DNA from: Trileptium ribeirensis | Lineage: Eukaryota > Nematoda > Enoplea > Enoplida > Thoracostomopsidae | NCBI GenBank assembly: GCA_030248225.1 | Contig: JASANE010009882.1 | Span: forward strand, 1-64,000 | Direction of reading: 5' to 3' | DNA length: 64,000 bases | In this document: piece after piece, positions 1-13,084 of the stretch | Position numbering within the stretch: the first letter of the stretch is position 1 | Layout of the letters: every line of letters begins with the position of its first letter | Made by a program: the position numbers and the translations under genes | Notes under the pieces: generated by a model | Seen by the model: the letters and a program-made list of their open reading frames with translations, nothing else | Told to the model about the DNA's origin: nothing | The model's database searches: none

Positions 1-120
1 TTTGGTGACTGATACGATAGATTTCTCTATTAGCGATACAAGAAAAAGCTCTGTTTGCAACATATTTCTCATTTTGGAACGCTTTGAAAAATTTCAAAAA
101 ATTAGGTATATATTAATAAC

Positions 121-554
121 CAGTCGTAGTGGAACTACATTTTTTGAGCGGAGCGACGGCATTAGTAATATTAACTTACTCAATGTCTTGGGAATATATT
201 ATTACCTAGACAACAATGAGTAAATGAAAGAATAGTTTTATTTACCCCAGGTTATATGCCATTAAAACGACTCTACTACCAATAATTAAGCTGTTCTAAT
301 ACCTAATTAATAGCCTAATTAGGGTGTTAATTAGCTTAATTAATGATAAAATTGGCAAGTTACCAAACTTCTAAAATATCAGGTGCACATCCTCACATGA
401 CAAGCTTTCAAACAAAAAAAAGTTTTTTGAAATAGGTTTAGTGGTTCTTGAGATCCATGAAAGACGAACGGACATCGACTTTTTTGCTTCCAGACAGAAA
501 ATAAAAACGCTTCGCTCGATCGCCTCGCTTCACTCGGCGACCTTGCTCCGCTCA
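121..554 (-). mobile_element. Helitron-like element H1, inverted degenerate copy
   Basis: Its reverse complement follows the 50.0-51.5 kb family. It starts with TGAGCGGAGC (545-554), continues with the GAAGCGTTTTTATTTTCTGTCTG motif, the TCTCAAGAACCACT box, the TTTTTGTTTGAAAGC box and the TTAATTAG-rich part, and ends with the GTAGTTCCACTAC hairpin near 125-137. The terminal CTAG is mutated here. No coding capacity. Confidence 0.7.
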
Positions 555-589
555 ATTAGTTAATTAGCATGTTTTTAGCTTAGTAATAA

Positions 590-888
590 ACACCGTGTTC
601 ACAATCACCACGGTGCACCAAAACAATAGCTACACTAATTAATCGTTGAAAAATGAGCAATTTTTGTTTGAAAATGCTAAAAATAGGCTAACACGCTTAA
701 CTAATTAGGTAATTGCTAATTTTAACAAAACAATTTTTAACGAAATCTATGTCTTGCACCTCATTAGGCCTTTCAAACAAAAGTTTTTTTAATTGGCCCA
801 GTAAATATTGAGCTCAACTGATGGACGGACATGCGGTGCCGATTGTCCCCTCTGACGAAAACAAAAAACCTTAGCTTCGCTCCGCTCA
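590..888 (-). mobile_element. Helitron-like element H1, second inverted truncated copy
   Basis: TGAGCGGAGC lies reversed at 879-888. The reverse complement again shows the GAAGC..TTTTTGTTTTCGTC part, the TTTTGTTTGAAAGGCCT box and the AATTAG-rich tract. It is much more diverged than the copy to its left and lacks a clear 3' end. An imperfect palindrome (CACCGTG...CACGGTG, 591-615) sits at its far side. Confidence 0.45.
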
Positions 889-895
889 ATGAGTC

Positions 896-2600
896 GACAA
901 CCGGTGTAGATATCTGAGTGAAATTGGGCTTATTTCCTAGAGATTGTAAGCCTCTATAAGATTGTATATATTGCTTTGCAATGCAGTTCTCCATGTTGGA
1001 TAAGGGTCAAAACGGATTATGGGTCTATGAGACCCAAAATACTGAAAATGGTAATATTTCCATAAATCGTTATTTCTGGCAAAAAGTGCGTTTTTATTTA
1101 AGTATGTATTGCGTACAAGGCATCATGATTTGGTTACATAGAGCAGCTTGCATATTTTATGGCTCTTCATGGGTTAGGATCAGTGAACCCGATTTCTAGA
1201 ACATAGTATTACTCCAGTTGTTTGCTATCGTATTGCGTACATTCCATCAACAATGTCAATATAGATTCTGGTATGCTGAATACGATGGTTTAGTCTCGAA
1301 TATTTCAGTTAGTTTCAAAGGTTTAATGGGTTTAGTTAACCTGTTTTTAGGATATAGTATGTCTTTTGCAGTTTAGTTATGTATATATTGCGTATAGGTC
1401 ACCAAAAATGGTCTATTTAGGTATTCCAGTAGGCGGAATACAATGAATGGATTGGTTATCTAGAGAACAGCAGAAATACCTGATGCGTTGTCAGTTCTTT
1501 TCGATGGGTTTAGAGTTGACGAGGTTTTAGGATTTTCAATGGGTACAGGGTCAAGAGGTTTTAGTGCGGTATATTAACAAACGCAGCTTGTTACACGTTA
1601 TTAAACAAAATAATTTAAAAATTACGCCATTCTGGCACCGTTTGACCCTCGATTGCGACATACTAGTTGGTTTCATTTTTTAGAGCAATTCATTCTTTAT
1701 ATAGATGAAAATGATATGCTGTATTATCAGTATTTACGCTGCAGAGGTGGTTTAAAAACTGTATTGAATGCGAGCCGAGACCCAAAATACACTAAAATCG
1801 TAATATGTCCGCAAACTCTCGCGCTGAATATGTGTTTTGGTTTCTTTTTGTAGAGCAATAATTCATGGTTCCTGTTGTGATTCAATGCTCAATATAAATA
1901 TAGCTGTCTTTTCTACATCTCTGTAAATTACTAATTCAACACTGTGAATACACCATCTTGGCGATAAGACAAGCTACTAGTGAATATCTTAAGTGTAATT
2001 CAATCAGAAAATGCATTCTAAGTATGCTTCCGAATTAATAAATATGCCAAGATTTCGTTATGCTGAACTGGGTTAGTACGGAAAGAAATTGTTTATTTGC
2101 CATAACAAATTTGCGAGTAGTGTTGCAACTAGTTACATCTACTTCATATAACAGTGTTACTTAAGCTACAATACTTTTTGAAACGCAACCAAAACTGTGG
2201 CACTGTGGATATCCAGATGAACTGACCACTACCTGGGACAAAGTAAAGCTGACATTTTTAGCGCCATTCGGTTCCGCAGATCCTACTCGCTAGTGCGGCA
2301 AAAGCAATCTACGATTTTAAATCAGAACTGCGCAGGATTTAAATAGCGCAGTGCAAACGTACTCTACAATTGCTTGTCCTGGTAATCGACAGGAAATTTT
2401 GAACCGAAGAAAAACTATGGAGGGGAGAAATTCATTTTGAAAATATCGATGGTTGTTGCGCCACATAGTGGTTCTATATACTACTTTAAGTTTCTGTAGG
2501 TATATTCAGCAAAACATCAGAGCATAATATCTTTCTAAATGCCTGACAGTATGGCTTTGCACGTATAAAGGCCAGCATTTTAGAAAAGGTTCAAAATTTT
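896..2600. repeat. Degenerate dispersed repeats, no gene
   Basis: Fragments repeat at low identity. GAGACCCAAAATAC at 1030 and 1772 is followed in both by a similar AAAAT.GTAATAT.TCC. The phrase TATGTATTGCGTACAAGGCAT at about 1103 recurs at 3374. I see no coding signal; the short open frames have no recognisable features. Confidence 0.3.
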
Positions 2601-2609
2601 GGCCACTTT

Positions 2610-2973
2610 CATGGCCTGTTCACAGTCCTCCGAAAAGTGGGGGAACCTCGAGGGCATGTTAATTCTCGGGTGAAATTTCAAAGTGGGGGATATATTTTGC
2701 TTAACACCTACATCTTTTCATGGAGTTTTACTACCATGCATGTATTTTCAAGCTACAAATAACGGTTTAGCATTATAAGTAGTGGTAATTAATGTTTACA
2801 AAACCATTTGCAAAAAAATATAGATTTTCAGATATAAAAACTTTTTGGATTTAGTTGAACATGGGGTGTGGGGTTTCGGCCGAATGGGAGCGGGACGGCA
2901 TGGGGAACATCTCACGAACATGAGGATTTGGAAAGTGGGGTCCTCCACATCCGACCTACTGTGAACAGGCCAG
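2610..2973 (+). mobile_element. TIR MITE, family M, copy 1
   Basis: Left end TGGCCTGTTCACAG (2612-2625) and right end CTGTGAACAGGCCA (2959-2972) are perfect inverted repeats of 14 bp. CTTT flanks both sides, a possible 4-bp target duplication. The interior matches 38889-39257 along its whole length (CCGAAAAGTGGGG, AAATTTCAAAGTGGGG, TTTCGGCCGA, GGGGAACATCTCACGAACATG). No open frame of note. The transposon superfamily cannot be named from these ends. Confidence 0.8.
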
Positions 2974-3780
2974 CTTTAAAACACGCATGTTCTTGTAATT
3001 GTCAAACTTTAAGTCCTTCTGAGCTTGAGGTATATAAAGTAACGACATTTTTGAAAGTTTATAAGGCTCCGTAGCAAATTGTATGTTTGTTTTCCCTTTT
3101 TGTTACATAACTACAGTACAAAGATCACATGTGTCTAAAAGTTGTCCGCCCAGTATTAGGGTGGAATTGTTTTGAATATCGAGTCTACTCGTTTATGGCC
3201 TTAGAGATTCGAAACGTTGCATCAAGTGGGCGAGCTATTTATATCACTCCCACAGAATGCTATGCTGTTACATAATTATTAGTGGATTACACGAAAGCAG
3301 TACTGACGTATATAAGTGAGCATTTCTTAAACATATAGTGAAGAGGATGTAGCCTACCGTCAGGTGTTTGGTTATGTATTGTGTGCAAGGCATCAAAGAT
3401 GGTCTCTAATTAGACTTACAGAAAGTTGAATGCGACCGCATGCTCATGTAGCGTATTGTACCGTATTTTTAGTGGGTTTGAAACGCGCAAGGTCTAAAAC
3501 CGTCGAACCCGATTTATATACCGAAAGAACGGCATCTGTCAAGCGATCGGAGTTCCTACCAATTACAGCTTTGCTAGCGGCAAAAATCGTACAGAACTCT
3601 TTTGTAATTACCTTTTATTAGCCGGTGTCTGTTAATCGTGGGATGCTGCCGGCATCACATGGGAAGTCGTGATATCGAATCATGGTTATTTCGCCATATT
3701 GAACACCATGATTTTGTACTTCTGTGGAGATCATAACTGACCACCGGATGGGTGGATCTTCACATTTTGTTAATTTGATC
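2974..3780. other. Unassigned DNA
   Basis: Contains one degenerate dispersed fragment near 3360-3600 that is similar to 1100-1200. The open frame 3430-3621 has no recognisable feature. Nothing else seen. Confidence 0.3.
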
Positions 3781-4010
3781 ACAAATTTGTGCTAATGCCA
3801 CCGACTACGCTTTGCGAGGTATGAGCCAAAGTTTTTAAAATATATACCCCAAAATGAATACTTCAAGATTTTTATAAAGCAAGATTTTGTTTTCTCTTGT
3901 TTGAGGTGAATTATAGGCTCATTTAACTATTTAAACAAGTTGGTTTATTGATTTAATATTTCCCGTATTGGGTGTGTTATTGACCCGATGAGGCAATGCC
4001 GGAGCAAAAT
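3780..4010 (+). repeat. Dispersed repeat family D, copy 1
   Basis: The blocks CGAGGTATGAGCCAAAGTTT (about 3815) and TTTAAACAAGTTGGTTTATTG (about 3930) followed by TATTGGGTGTG and GATGAGGCAATGCCG recur in the same order at 25680-25930 and, for the second half, at 18540-18640. Ends are not defined. Confidence 0.5.
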
Positions 4011-5100
4011 TTGATCAATTTTGGCGTCAGAAATAGTCAAATTTTATTAGTTTTTCGGTGTAAATGTAGGTCAATTGAACGTTGGTTTAGGTTTTTGGAG
4101 TTGCTAAATACCATAAAATCAATTGTATGTGTGTGGTATGCATCAAATAAGACCCTTCTTAAGGTCCTACTACGTAAAATCAACCTTGAAATTACAATTT
4201 TTCCTAAAATGTGATTTATATATTTCAAAAGTTTTTTTTTTGCCTTTTTGGTCATTGTAAGAAGATAGTTCTTCGGTTTTGATATATTACTGGGCGGTCT
4301 TCCTTGACTCCTATCAGACTACCATCACAAGGTTTCATGGAAGTCAGATTTGTTAGGGTAGTATATACATCAAACATAAGTTGTGTTACTGTAATGATGC
4401 ATAATGACAACTATAGTTAAAATCAAGCTTGCTCCGTTTTACCCTTGCCTGCGATACACTAGTAAATATGGGCTAAATACTGTTAGCTCCATGTTACTTA
4501 CAAACTTCTTGATTTTTTGCTAGGAAAATTTTTTGCTGGGAAACTAAAAAAGCTTGACATAAGTATCGTTGGTGCAGTAGAAAACAAAGACCGTAAATTT
4601 TTTTAGCGTAACAAATTGCACCAATTTCACTTAGTTTGATAGCCAATTTTGGCACGGAAATATTTACTATAAATTTTGGCATATATGAGGATATCAAGAC
4701 ATCGTGAAACAGTAGCCTTATTGCGGTAAAAATAGTGACAATAATTTAGTCGAAACTAGGACTATAATAAAATTTGGCTACTCCTGATTTATGTATATAC
4801 ATTTATAACGCGTATCATTTATACGTGTATTTTCAGCTTCGTAATATATTAGTAGTAATTTTTGCGTTAGCTGCTACATAAATCGATCAAAGGTAAATAT
4901 ATTAATACTTTTAACTAAATAGTTCTCGGTTGCAGCTTGTGCAATAACATTCTAGAGCAAGGTTTTATTCTACCAGATTAACTGTTTGATAAAACTGACG
5001 AATATCAATCTCAACTGGTACCTATCGTTGGATTTGAAGATTTGACGTCATCGTATTATCAGCAACTTGATAGGCGTACTGAAACAACTTTCAGTGCTAC
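4010..5100. other. Unassigned AT-rich DNA
   Basis: Short overlapping open frames occur on both strands around 4000-4700, without recognisable motifs. No repeat partner found in the window. Confidence 0.25.
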
Positions 5101-5104
5101 TACT

Positions 5105-6409
5105 GAACCGGGGTTCCGGTGGGCCTCCGAAAATAGGGGTCGCCGGCTTCAAAAAATCTCGGGGTCAGCCCCCCCCCCCGAGACCCGGGGGGGAACCAAA
5201 ATAGGGGTCAAAAATTTTTCATCCTTTTTCTTGAAAAACATCTAAGCTTATTAACTTATACTTAGAGTTTCTGGGCCGTTTTGTCATATTGCATTCTATT
5301 CGTGTATACGAGAATGGCAATATTGACTGTTTCAATTTCGTTTCAGACATTTAGCATTAAAAAAGTAGAAGTATACTAACGAAGCTATTATACTATTTTG
5401 TACTATGTCTAAACGTCCTGATTCTGTCAAAAATTTTTTTTGCATTATTCAAAAGAAAACGGTCCAGAACTTTGTCGCCTGATGAAGTAGAAGCTGTCGA
5501 ACCTGTTGAAGCTTCAAGCACCTGCGCGAACGAAGATGCCGTTGAGATTGAAGGTGGGTTTTTGATTTTTATGTATTTGAAAACAAGCAGAATTCTGCCA
5601 CCTCGCGCTGCTTAAAACTGCCGTTGAAAAAAGTGCTGGTCTACAGAAAAAAATGGAACTGCGCCGCCGTGTTGCAGCACAAACCGAAGCCGAACTAGGG
5701 ATTGGAATTGTAACCAGGGAAGGCGAACAAGAGGACGATGAAGATTTTGCTGTGCTCGACTGCCAGGATCTCTTCGGATACAACTCGGATGAAGATTTTG
5801 ACGGTTTCGACCCTGAAGAATTGACCGGGCTTCTCACTCCTCCTCCTGCGGACCGCGAAGATGTCGCGAAAGACCAAGACGTGGCGGCGGCGTCAACGTC
5901 TTCGCGGGAGTAGCTAATCATCACAGCGATGGCGGGCCGGCTGTGGTCCGCGGGGAGGGGGGTGGGGGTGCGGTGTCACAATTTGTTGGATGGCTTGCTG
6001 GCGACGGTGGCATTCGCAGTGAGGACCAGCAAGTCGATGCATCCTCAAAGACAAAGAAAGTGGAATTATTAGTGAGTTTGTGACAGTGTTAATAAGCACG
6101 TATTGCTAAGTAATATTGTGTACGTTGCTTAATCGAGAAAATATACGCCGAAGGGCAAAATTTTGGGGATTCAGCTTAGCGAAATTTTCTGCACTCAGCC
6201 CCCGTGGAGGGATGTTTTGGAACTGAAGCACCGCAGGGCGATGTTTTGGGACTTTTGGAAAACAAGTTTCCGAAAAGTTATTTATCAGCAAAAAATCTCG
6301 GGGTCGCGGCCGATCGCAAATAGAGGTCAGCGTCTGGGGGGGGCAAGACCCAATAGGGGGAGGTTCAAGGCCAATATAGGTCAGCCCCTCTCTACCGGAA
6401 CCCCGGCTG
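5105..6409 (+). mobile_element. 1.3-kb TIR element carrying a gene remnant
   Basis: Ends are the 13-bp inverted repeats CCGGGGTTCCGGT (5108-5120) and ACCGGAACCCCGG (6394-6406). Just inside both ends lies GC-rich sequence (runs of C or G, 5168-5200 and 6330-6355), and AAAAAATCTCGGGGTC is repeated directly at 5152 and 6291. The interior holds a coding remnant (5405-6071). Left CAGTG and right CTG next to the repeats hint at a hAT-type end, but I cannot confirm a target duplication. Confidence 0.65.
5405..6071 (+). pseudogene. Frameshifted, C-terminally deleted gene remnant inside the 5-kb TIR element
   Basis: Coding sequence can be followed in pieces. ATG 5405 gives MSKRPDSVKNFF; a +1 shift in a T/A run near 5441-5455 then leads to KRSRTLSPDEVEAVEPVEAS; a GTGGGT donor lies at 5554 and an AAGCAG acceptor ends at 5590. 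This would be a 37-nt intron whose phases match. The next exon runs from EFCHLALL through QTEAELGIGI to an acidic stretch rich in D/E (about 5725-5830) and PPPADRED. A further 1-nt shift at about 5911 joins SQFVGWLAGDGG..., ending at a GTGAGT donor (6072). The rest is missing, as expected for an internally deleted transposon. The N-terminus resembles the basic xxFF segments that precede BED/TTF-type transposases, but this is a guess. Function unknown. Confidence 0.45.
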
Positions 6410-6429
6410 AAAAGTCCGTATTGGTCGCT

Positions 6430-9400
6430 GATTGCAGCTGTGCGAGTTACAACCGTACGGAGTGAGCTGTCGTGGTTTTGGCACGAATCTTTGCTCTAGA
6501 TTTAGATCTAAAAGGTTTGACTGTGAGATTTGTTTACATTAATCATAACTATTCTTGTTGCGTGGCGGTAATTTTGGCGTCTATTGCTACGATTCCCGTC
6601 GAAAAATAATTTGAAGTTCCTCAAATTTTAGCTATAACTTGTAACTAGCTAGTCGGTTTGAAGAGCGTTTTGTGGGCACGTCTTGGACCGTTTGTTTTGG
6701 TTGGCTCAAAATAATATTGAAGTCCCAGTTCACGTCCGCTGTACCGAAACACTTATCGTGTGCACACGTTATTGATCGGCTGGTTGCTTCCCTTCAAACA
6801 CGGTGAACGTGACAAATCGAACGGCTTGTTAAAGAATTGGACAACGCTACAGTTTTCGTACATACGTCGCTGTTTATGCTGTGCGACACACTTGAATTTT
6901 GGAAATAGTACGGAGTTCTTGTTTGTCCGAAGAGTCCACGGTGGTTGCTCAAATTTTGTGCTTATAGCTAGAAGCTTTACCGGTAAATAAAGCGCTACTC
7001 TTCCAGATCTTGTCCTGCAGCTGCTGTTGTGTGTAAATCGATCTCTTGGATTGTAGTCTACTTGAATTTTCATATTGGCTGAAGACATCCCACAGAACAT
7101 TTGGGATACTGTAAAGGTTAGTTATTAGGTTTCCCTAACTTTGTTATATATTTTTGTTGGTGTGTTTTATATGTACGTTAAGGTATTGTCAATCATTTGG
7201 ATACAGATGCGCAGCGCAATTTTGGATTCTGCACGGCTGCACGGAAATGCTTTCTTGGTGACACGTGGCGCACAGGTTGTGGATATATTTTTGAATGTGC
7301 GGATATATGTTATATTAGAAGCAAATGTTTACAAAGCTGAGCTTGATGATTTTGAAAACGAAATTAACCAAACTTATAAGCAGCTTTAGTTCCAGATACT
7401 AAGTACGGACCAGGCCTTTTTAACTGCATATGTAATTCGAGCTAACAAAGATATCACATAACCATAATAATTAACAACTATAATGATTAAAATATGGTTA
7501 GTTAGATAAAGAATTTATTGCCATATTTAATTAGATCAATATCGTATGAACCGCGGAAAATCTCATGCTAAATTTATATCATTAATCAACTTTTATAAAG
7601 CATTGTATCGCTTACTTTCAATCGACAGTATTCATGTGAAATTCTTAATTTATATGTAATGCTAAATCTTTATATCTAATTCACTTTTTTTGCCGAATTT
7701 TGCGGAGATACTTAGTACAATTTGCAGGTGAATAGATTTAATTAGCGTAAATCTTTGGAAAACTGTGTAATCTTTATGTCTTTCCCAAATTGCCTAAATT
7801 ATACGAGGGTGGAGAATGACTTTGGGATCCTTCAGTTTAAAATTTGGCCCGGATGTATTTTTGTTATGTTGGGACTTTAAACAGCTGAATTTGGACCGAA
7901 CCTTGTATTATTCACTATTGCTAGATTAATTAGGCGCCGACTCTCCATTTCCATCGCTGCTTGAGTATCTAATGTATACTACTTCATTGTGGTTGCTATA
8001 CTGTGGCCGTTCCCAGGTAAACTAATAAACATCATTCTATTGTAACAAATTTTATATCTGGGTATATTATTTAGCCACATGGTTCCTATCGCCAAGTTAA
8101 TTTTCCATATGTACTGGAAAACATTGATAAATGCAAATATTCAACGCTGTTTCACTAGACATGTTGTATTCGAAAATGGCTTACCGTATGCGGTCTATTT
8201 AGACAGGCCAATATCGCAACTTAAAGCCAAGCTTTTATTCTATACCAGTGTTTGTGATTTTTAATTTGTTGGCAAACATAAAATCAAATGAACGAAGATC
8301 AGTACTGCTAAACCTTTTATTTCACCTGTTCGAGGAAATGTTGTCGCTAAATCGACTGTCCTATTTTCACGCGTTAGGATGTTACACGTTGTATGAAATT
8401 TCAAACTTATACTGTTTGAACGAAGATTTTATAGGAAGATTCAGTTAATAGGTGGTATTTTGTGAAATCAATTTGACGTTAGTTAAAATCATATGGGCCA
8501 CCTGAAGAGCTACGCAAAATCACATACTAGTCGTGTTTGTTTATAGATTTATTTCGGAGGTCGATAATTGCAAACTACGAGTATATTAGTTGGAAAACGG
8601 CGCTTGCTTCAGCAGCATTGATGTGTAATTTCGAAGAGAAATAAAATGCAGGCATTATTGTGATAAACATAAAGTTATACGTCTCTCCAGCGCAACTACA
8701 TGTTTGCTAAGAACACAATAAATAATGTGATTACTTTAAAGCAAACGACTGTTACGTAGGTTATTATTTATCCAAATCTCTGGTTCCGCAATTATTTGGT
8801 GTGACCCGTATTCAAGCAGATCCTCGAATTCAGATACCTAACTTACTGCAGGAGCTGTGTGCGTTGAAATATATATGTAGTCAATGTGTCTTTACTGATG
8901 ATGGTGGCGTCTCTTAAAGTTTTACTTCGTTTCTTCTTACCTTGGTTTCGATATTTATTATTTGTATGTCAGTGTGTTTTGTTTACCAGCGCTAAGGTGA
9001 CCGTTTGGGTTTCGAATGCACTTTAAAAAAAGACACAATCTAAAGTAAGTCGTTCAGAATTAATCTTATCTGCTTTGTTGAGGATAGCTGCCTCAGGTTT
9101 AGTTCAGTGAATGTTCGGAAGGGGCGAATGTTAAAGTTACCATTCCCACGTAGTAGCCATGCGTATTCAAACGACAAGCGTTTTGTATAACAGTTAGTGA
9201 GAGTAACGTCGCACTTTCAGCTGGCGTGGTGTTGGGTTCCTTGCGGAGCTAGAATTCATTACGCTACTCTTTGGACGTAGCGAGCACCCATTCGAAACAT
9301 CGCCTGTGTTTCCATAGACTCATCGATTTATTTTACATACATTGCTGTCCGCTAGCTGTGCCCTGCCGAACTGTTTGTATGACTGATGCATGACGCCTTA

Positions 9401-12400
9401 TTAATTTAAGAACAACGCTAATGGACAGCTGTGCGAATTCTTGAGATTGTTAACTGCATTACCAGGTTTTGCTGTACCAATGTTAGGTTTTCTACAACCG
9501 TTTCCAGCAAAGCGATTATTGAGGGTGCCCGTCCAAGTCTAGTCGCCGCACTCCTGTCTTGTCAGGGTTTTTTCAAAACTTCAGGCTATAAATGTGACTA
9601 GAAATACGTTAGTGACAGAGCCAAAATTCTAATAGTTTGTTTCACCAACCTTGACTTATTGCAAACTGCTGAGGCTTGGACGATTTTCGTGAATAAAGTG
9701 CCATGTTTTGTCGTTGTTGTGGTTAAATTCATTCAAGGTATCTCGCACATCGAAATGCTAGATTTTGTAAAAAGCAGCGCTTCTTTCGCTCCGAGATAAC
9801 TGCAAAGTCAGAAGGCTTATATAACCTAGTAGAACTATATGCGTACAGCATAAAGGTGAATCAAGGCACGAGTGCTCATTCTCAGACAGCAGTAGCCGAC
9901 ATAATTTTACCCTTTAATTTATTCCTGATGGCACTAGGCGCAGAATTATGCTCGTTTGTAGACGAGGGTAATGCTGCGGGATTCTAGCGCCTACTTCCAA
10001 ATGAGTATATCAGTCACAGATACATAAGAAAATATAAATCATACCATCATTTACAGGTTGCTCACTGCAGATTCAATAATTTGAAGCATTAAAATCTAGA
10101 CATCAATCATGGACAATGGGATGCCGCCAAGGGATGTAGTGATTATTAAAAAATCTATATATAGTCAACGTTCCAAAAAAGACCGATCTGTAAAATTACC
10201 AAAAAAAGCCAGTCACTTTATTATAACACATGAAGGATGATTAAAAATATTAGGATGGATTATGGTAATCCCAAGCACGTAATGGTAAATACTGTTTAGT
10301 AATGGCGAAAGGCTTAGTTAAAACGAGTTCACTATTGGTGCTCATTTCTTTGTTTCATAAAATTCCTTACCTAAACTGATGTTTCGCATAAGGCATGCCT
10401 AAAAAGATCGCTGCGGTTACACATTATGAGACCGAAATCTGAGGATAGGGTTTCAGGTATAGACAGTGGCCCAGCTCGTGAAAATAAAGGGTGTGTTTAG
10501 CAAAAATATAGGACGATAATAATTTACACATATCTACATGGAACGTAAGTTAAAATTAGCCAAATCTTATTCTTTAAATAAAGGAGGCGTCAAACAATAA
10601 TATATAAGCTATTTTTGGTGTTACCTTAACCAATAACAATATTTCCTTTATTTTGTTAAGCACAGTACCGCTATCTATCTACACTGCTATACTTTGAAAC
10701 GAAGGCTGTTCCATACAATGTGTAAGGAGTAATAACGAACTTAGGGTTCACTCGAGTATTACCAGGACAGCATACCTTTCATACAATTTCTATTGATAAA
10801 CAGATGACCGGCATGTGTAGCCGATCAACTAACACATCTGAGGCGATGGTACCTAAGTTTGTTTCTGGACTCGGCAAGGAGGCACTGGAATCCAATACCC
10901 TATACGACCTCCATGTTGAGCCACAAGTTTTGATTTGGGTCTTATATATTTTGGTTTTTAATACAGGAAAACTAATTTTATTGTTAATCTGAAGCAATTA
11001 GCTACATTGTTAAACTTTAATATTACTTGCGAATATGAATTCAACGACATTCCAGAAATAGTAAGTTCCGTTTACTCGATTTTTATAGTATCGGTTAGGG
11101 TTACGATTGAAATTCAAATATTACGTATTATATGCTACCGAGTTTTCGAACACTTAGAAACATAATCGCATTAGATGTAATAAAGATTAAGACTTGCAGT
11201 AATAATTAATATGTCAGTAGAGAAAAAGCTAGTCACGTCGCGAATGGAAAGCCATAAACATAATGTATGTTTGAAAAGAATCAATTCCGAACAAAATAAA
11301 TACCGATCTAAATAAACACTAGTCGGTGGGGAATTTTTAAAAAAACTTGACTTAATTGGAGATTCAGCAGGGAAATTTTCAAAAAAATCGAAGATGAGGG
11401 ATTTATAGAATATATGAGGGAAAATATAGGATTTAGGGTACAAAACGCTAAAGTAGAATCATTAGGGCCCTGAGGCTACCCTCTCTTGAGCCATGCATGA
11501 TTTTCTCGTTTTCCGTATGTTATAGTACGTTGCATCTGTGGTTATAAAGATTTACGAGCTTGCTAAAAACGATGAGAGGATTCCTTTTTATATATATCTG
11601 AAATCGATATACGCTTTTAGGTATATGTGGTACTACTGTATTCCTATGTCTCCCTTGAACAGTGATTGATTTCGTGGTTTTAGTAACTCTATTTGGCAAA
11701 TTTGCTGTTATGGTTTTCGGAATCACTTAAATGATGAGGGGATCCATATGACCAAATGGTATTCTTTTGTATCACATATTACGCCCTCCGATTTGACTCA
11801 TGCATGATTTGTGGGTTTTCAATCTAAGCTTTAATTTGTTAAACTAGCTGTTCGAGGCTGCCAAAGTGGTGAGATGATTCGTGCAAACATGTCTGCAACT
11901 GTAAACTTCGCGTACTGGTTGTCACCGCTCTCAAGGTCCTCAAGGGTTGACCCGCCTTGTATTAATAGCACTGACCGTATACTAGCAACGTATTCTCAGC
12001 TTACATTCGCTGTGCGAGTATGGACTTATACATATTTTACGCCCGATGCGATCCAATTTGAACTTTTATGGATAGCATATAGTGTTTACTATTGCATCCT
12101 ATCCCTTAGGGCATGTACTATTTTATTTCATTCAAATAGGAATATTTTTGAAAAATACATATGCATTATTGTCAGATCGTATGCAACGGGAGCACAAATT
12201 ATATATCGCATCGGAGTAGACGCAGTGTGAACACGGGATAACTGGTGTATACGTATTTTTGAAATTTTTATTTTTACCATTACCAAACCACCAAAACTCC
12301 AACAATGACCATACCACATCATGTTGTTTTAGTCTCAATTTGTAGCTTTCTATTACACATGTATGTTTTACAATCGTGTCTACGTTTCGTCGGCTCAGGG

Positions 12401-13080
12401 AGTAGACTGTGTGAGGGGGAGGGGGTGGGGATGGGCGGTGCGCAACCTCAGAGGCGAGTGAATATGGCATTGGTGGGTCTCACTAGCCGGGGTGTAACCC
12501 TTACCCCTTTGGACACCTATGAGATATGTACTATTATATTGTATAGGTAGATATATACGTATATAATATATGTACATGTGCGGAAATAGAATTTGATTTG
12601 CGATTTTAGAGTATATATACATGTTTTCAGTTTTTTTCCAATAATTTTATTTCTCATCACTAGCGTTATATATTGATGAATGGTCAAGCAATATATATGA
12701 CCATGCGTGCTATGGCCGAATTTTGCCATGGCAATATAAAAGTATATATGTTGTGTACGCGTATAACAAATAAATCGACGATTTCTGTTCATATTTGGGA
12801 TGTATACGCTTGTGAAATAGGTGTTTGGGATTAAGGAAACTGTTGTGGTAATTGTAATTTAAATTTAACAACAAGGCAGTGTTATGTAATTTTTTAATGT
12901 TTATAAATTAGAATATCTTAGCATTTCCCTGCAGCAGTGCAGGTGATAAAATTAAATATTGTCTTATCTTTTATCTATATTATATAGCCTTAGCTGGTTT
13001 GGGTTTGCCGGTCTTAGGTGTATGTATACGTATATATCTTGTGAATGTATATTTGTGAAAATGCCTCAGCCAGCAATGGA
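6430..13080. other. Long unassigned intergenic or intronic stretch
   Basis: About 6.6 kb without a recognisable gene, RNA or repeat pair. Open frames of 60-118 residues on both strands (for example 11874-12230) show no domain, no consistent splice partners and mixed low-complexity composition. A short G-rich run lies at 12416-12440, and TATATA/ACGTATA runs occur from 12545 to 12760. Confidence 0.3.
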
Positions 13081-13084
13081 CATA

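Noticed and set aside
5514..5924. 136-codon minus-strand frame rich in serine
   Set aside because: Antisense shadow of the acidic coding remnant in the 5-kb element: GAA/GAT codons read backwards give serine-rich sequence.
11874..12230. 118-codon + strand frame
   Set aside because: No domain, opposing overlapping frames on the minus strand, no splice or promoter context.
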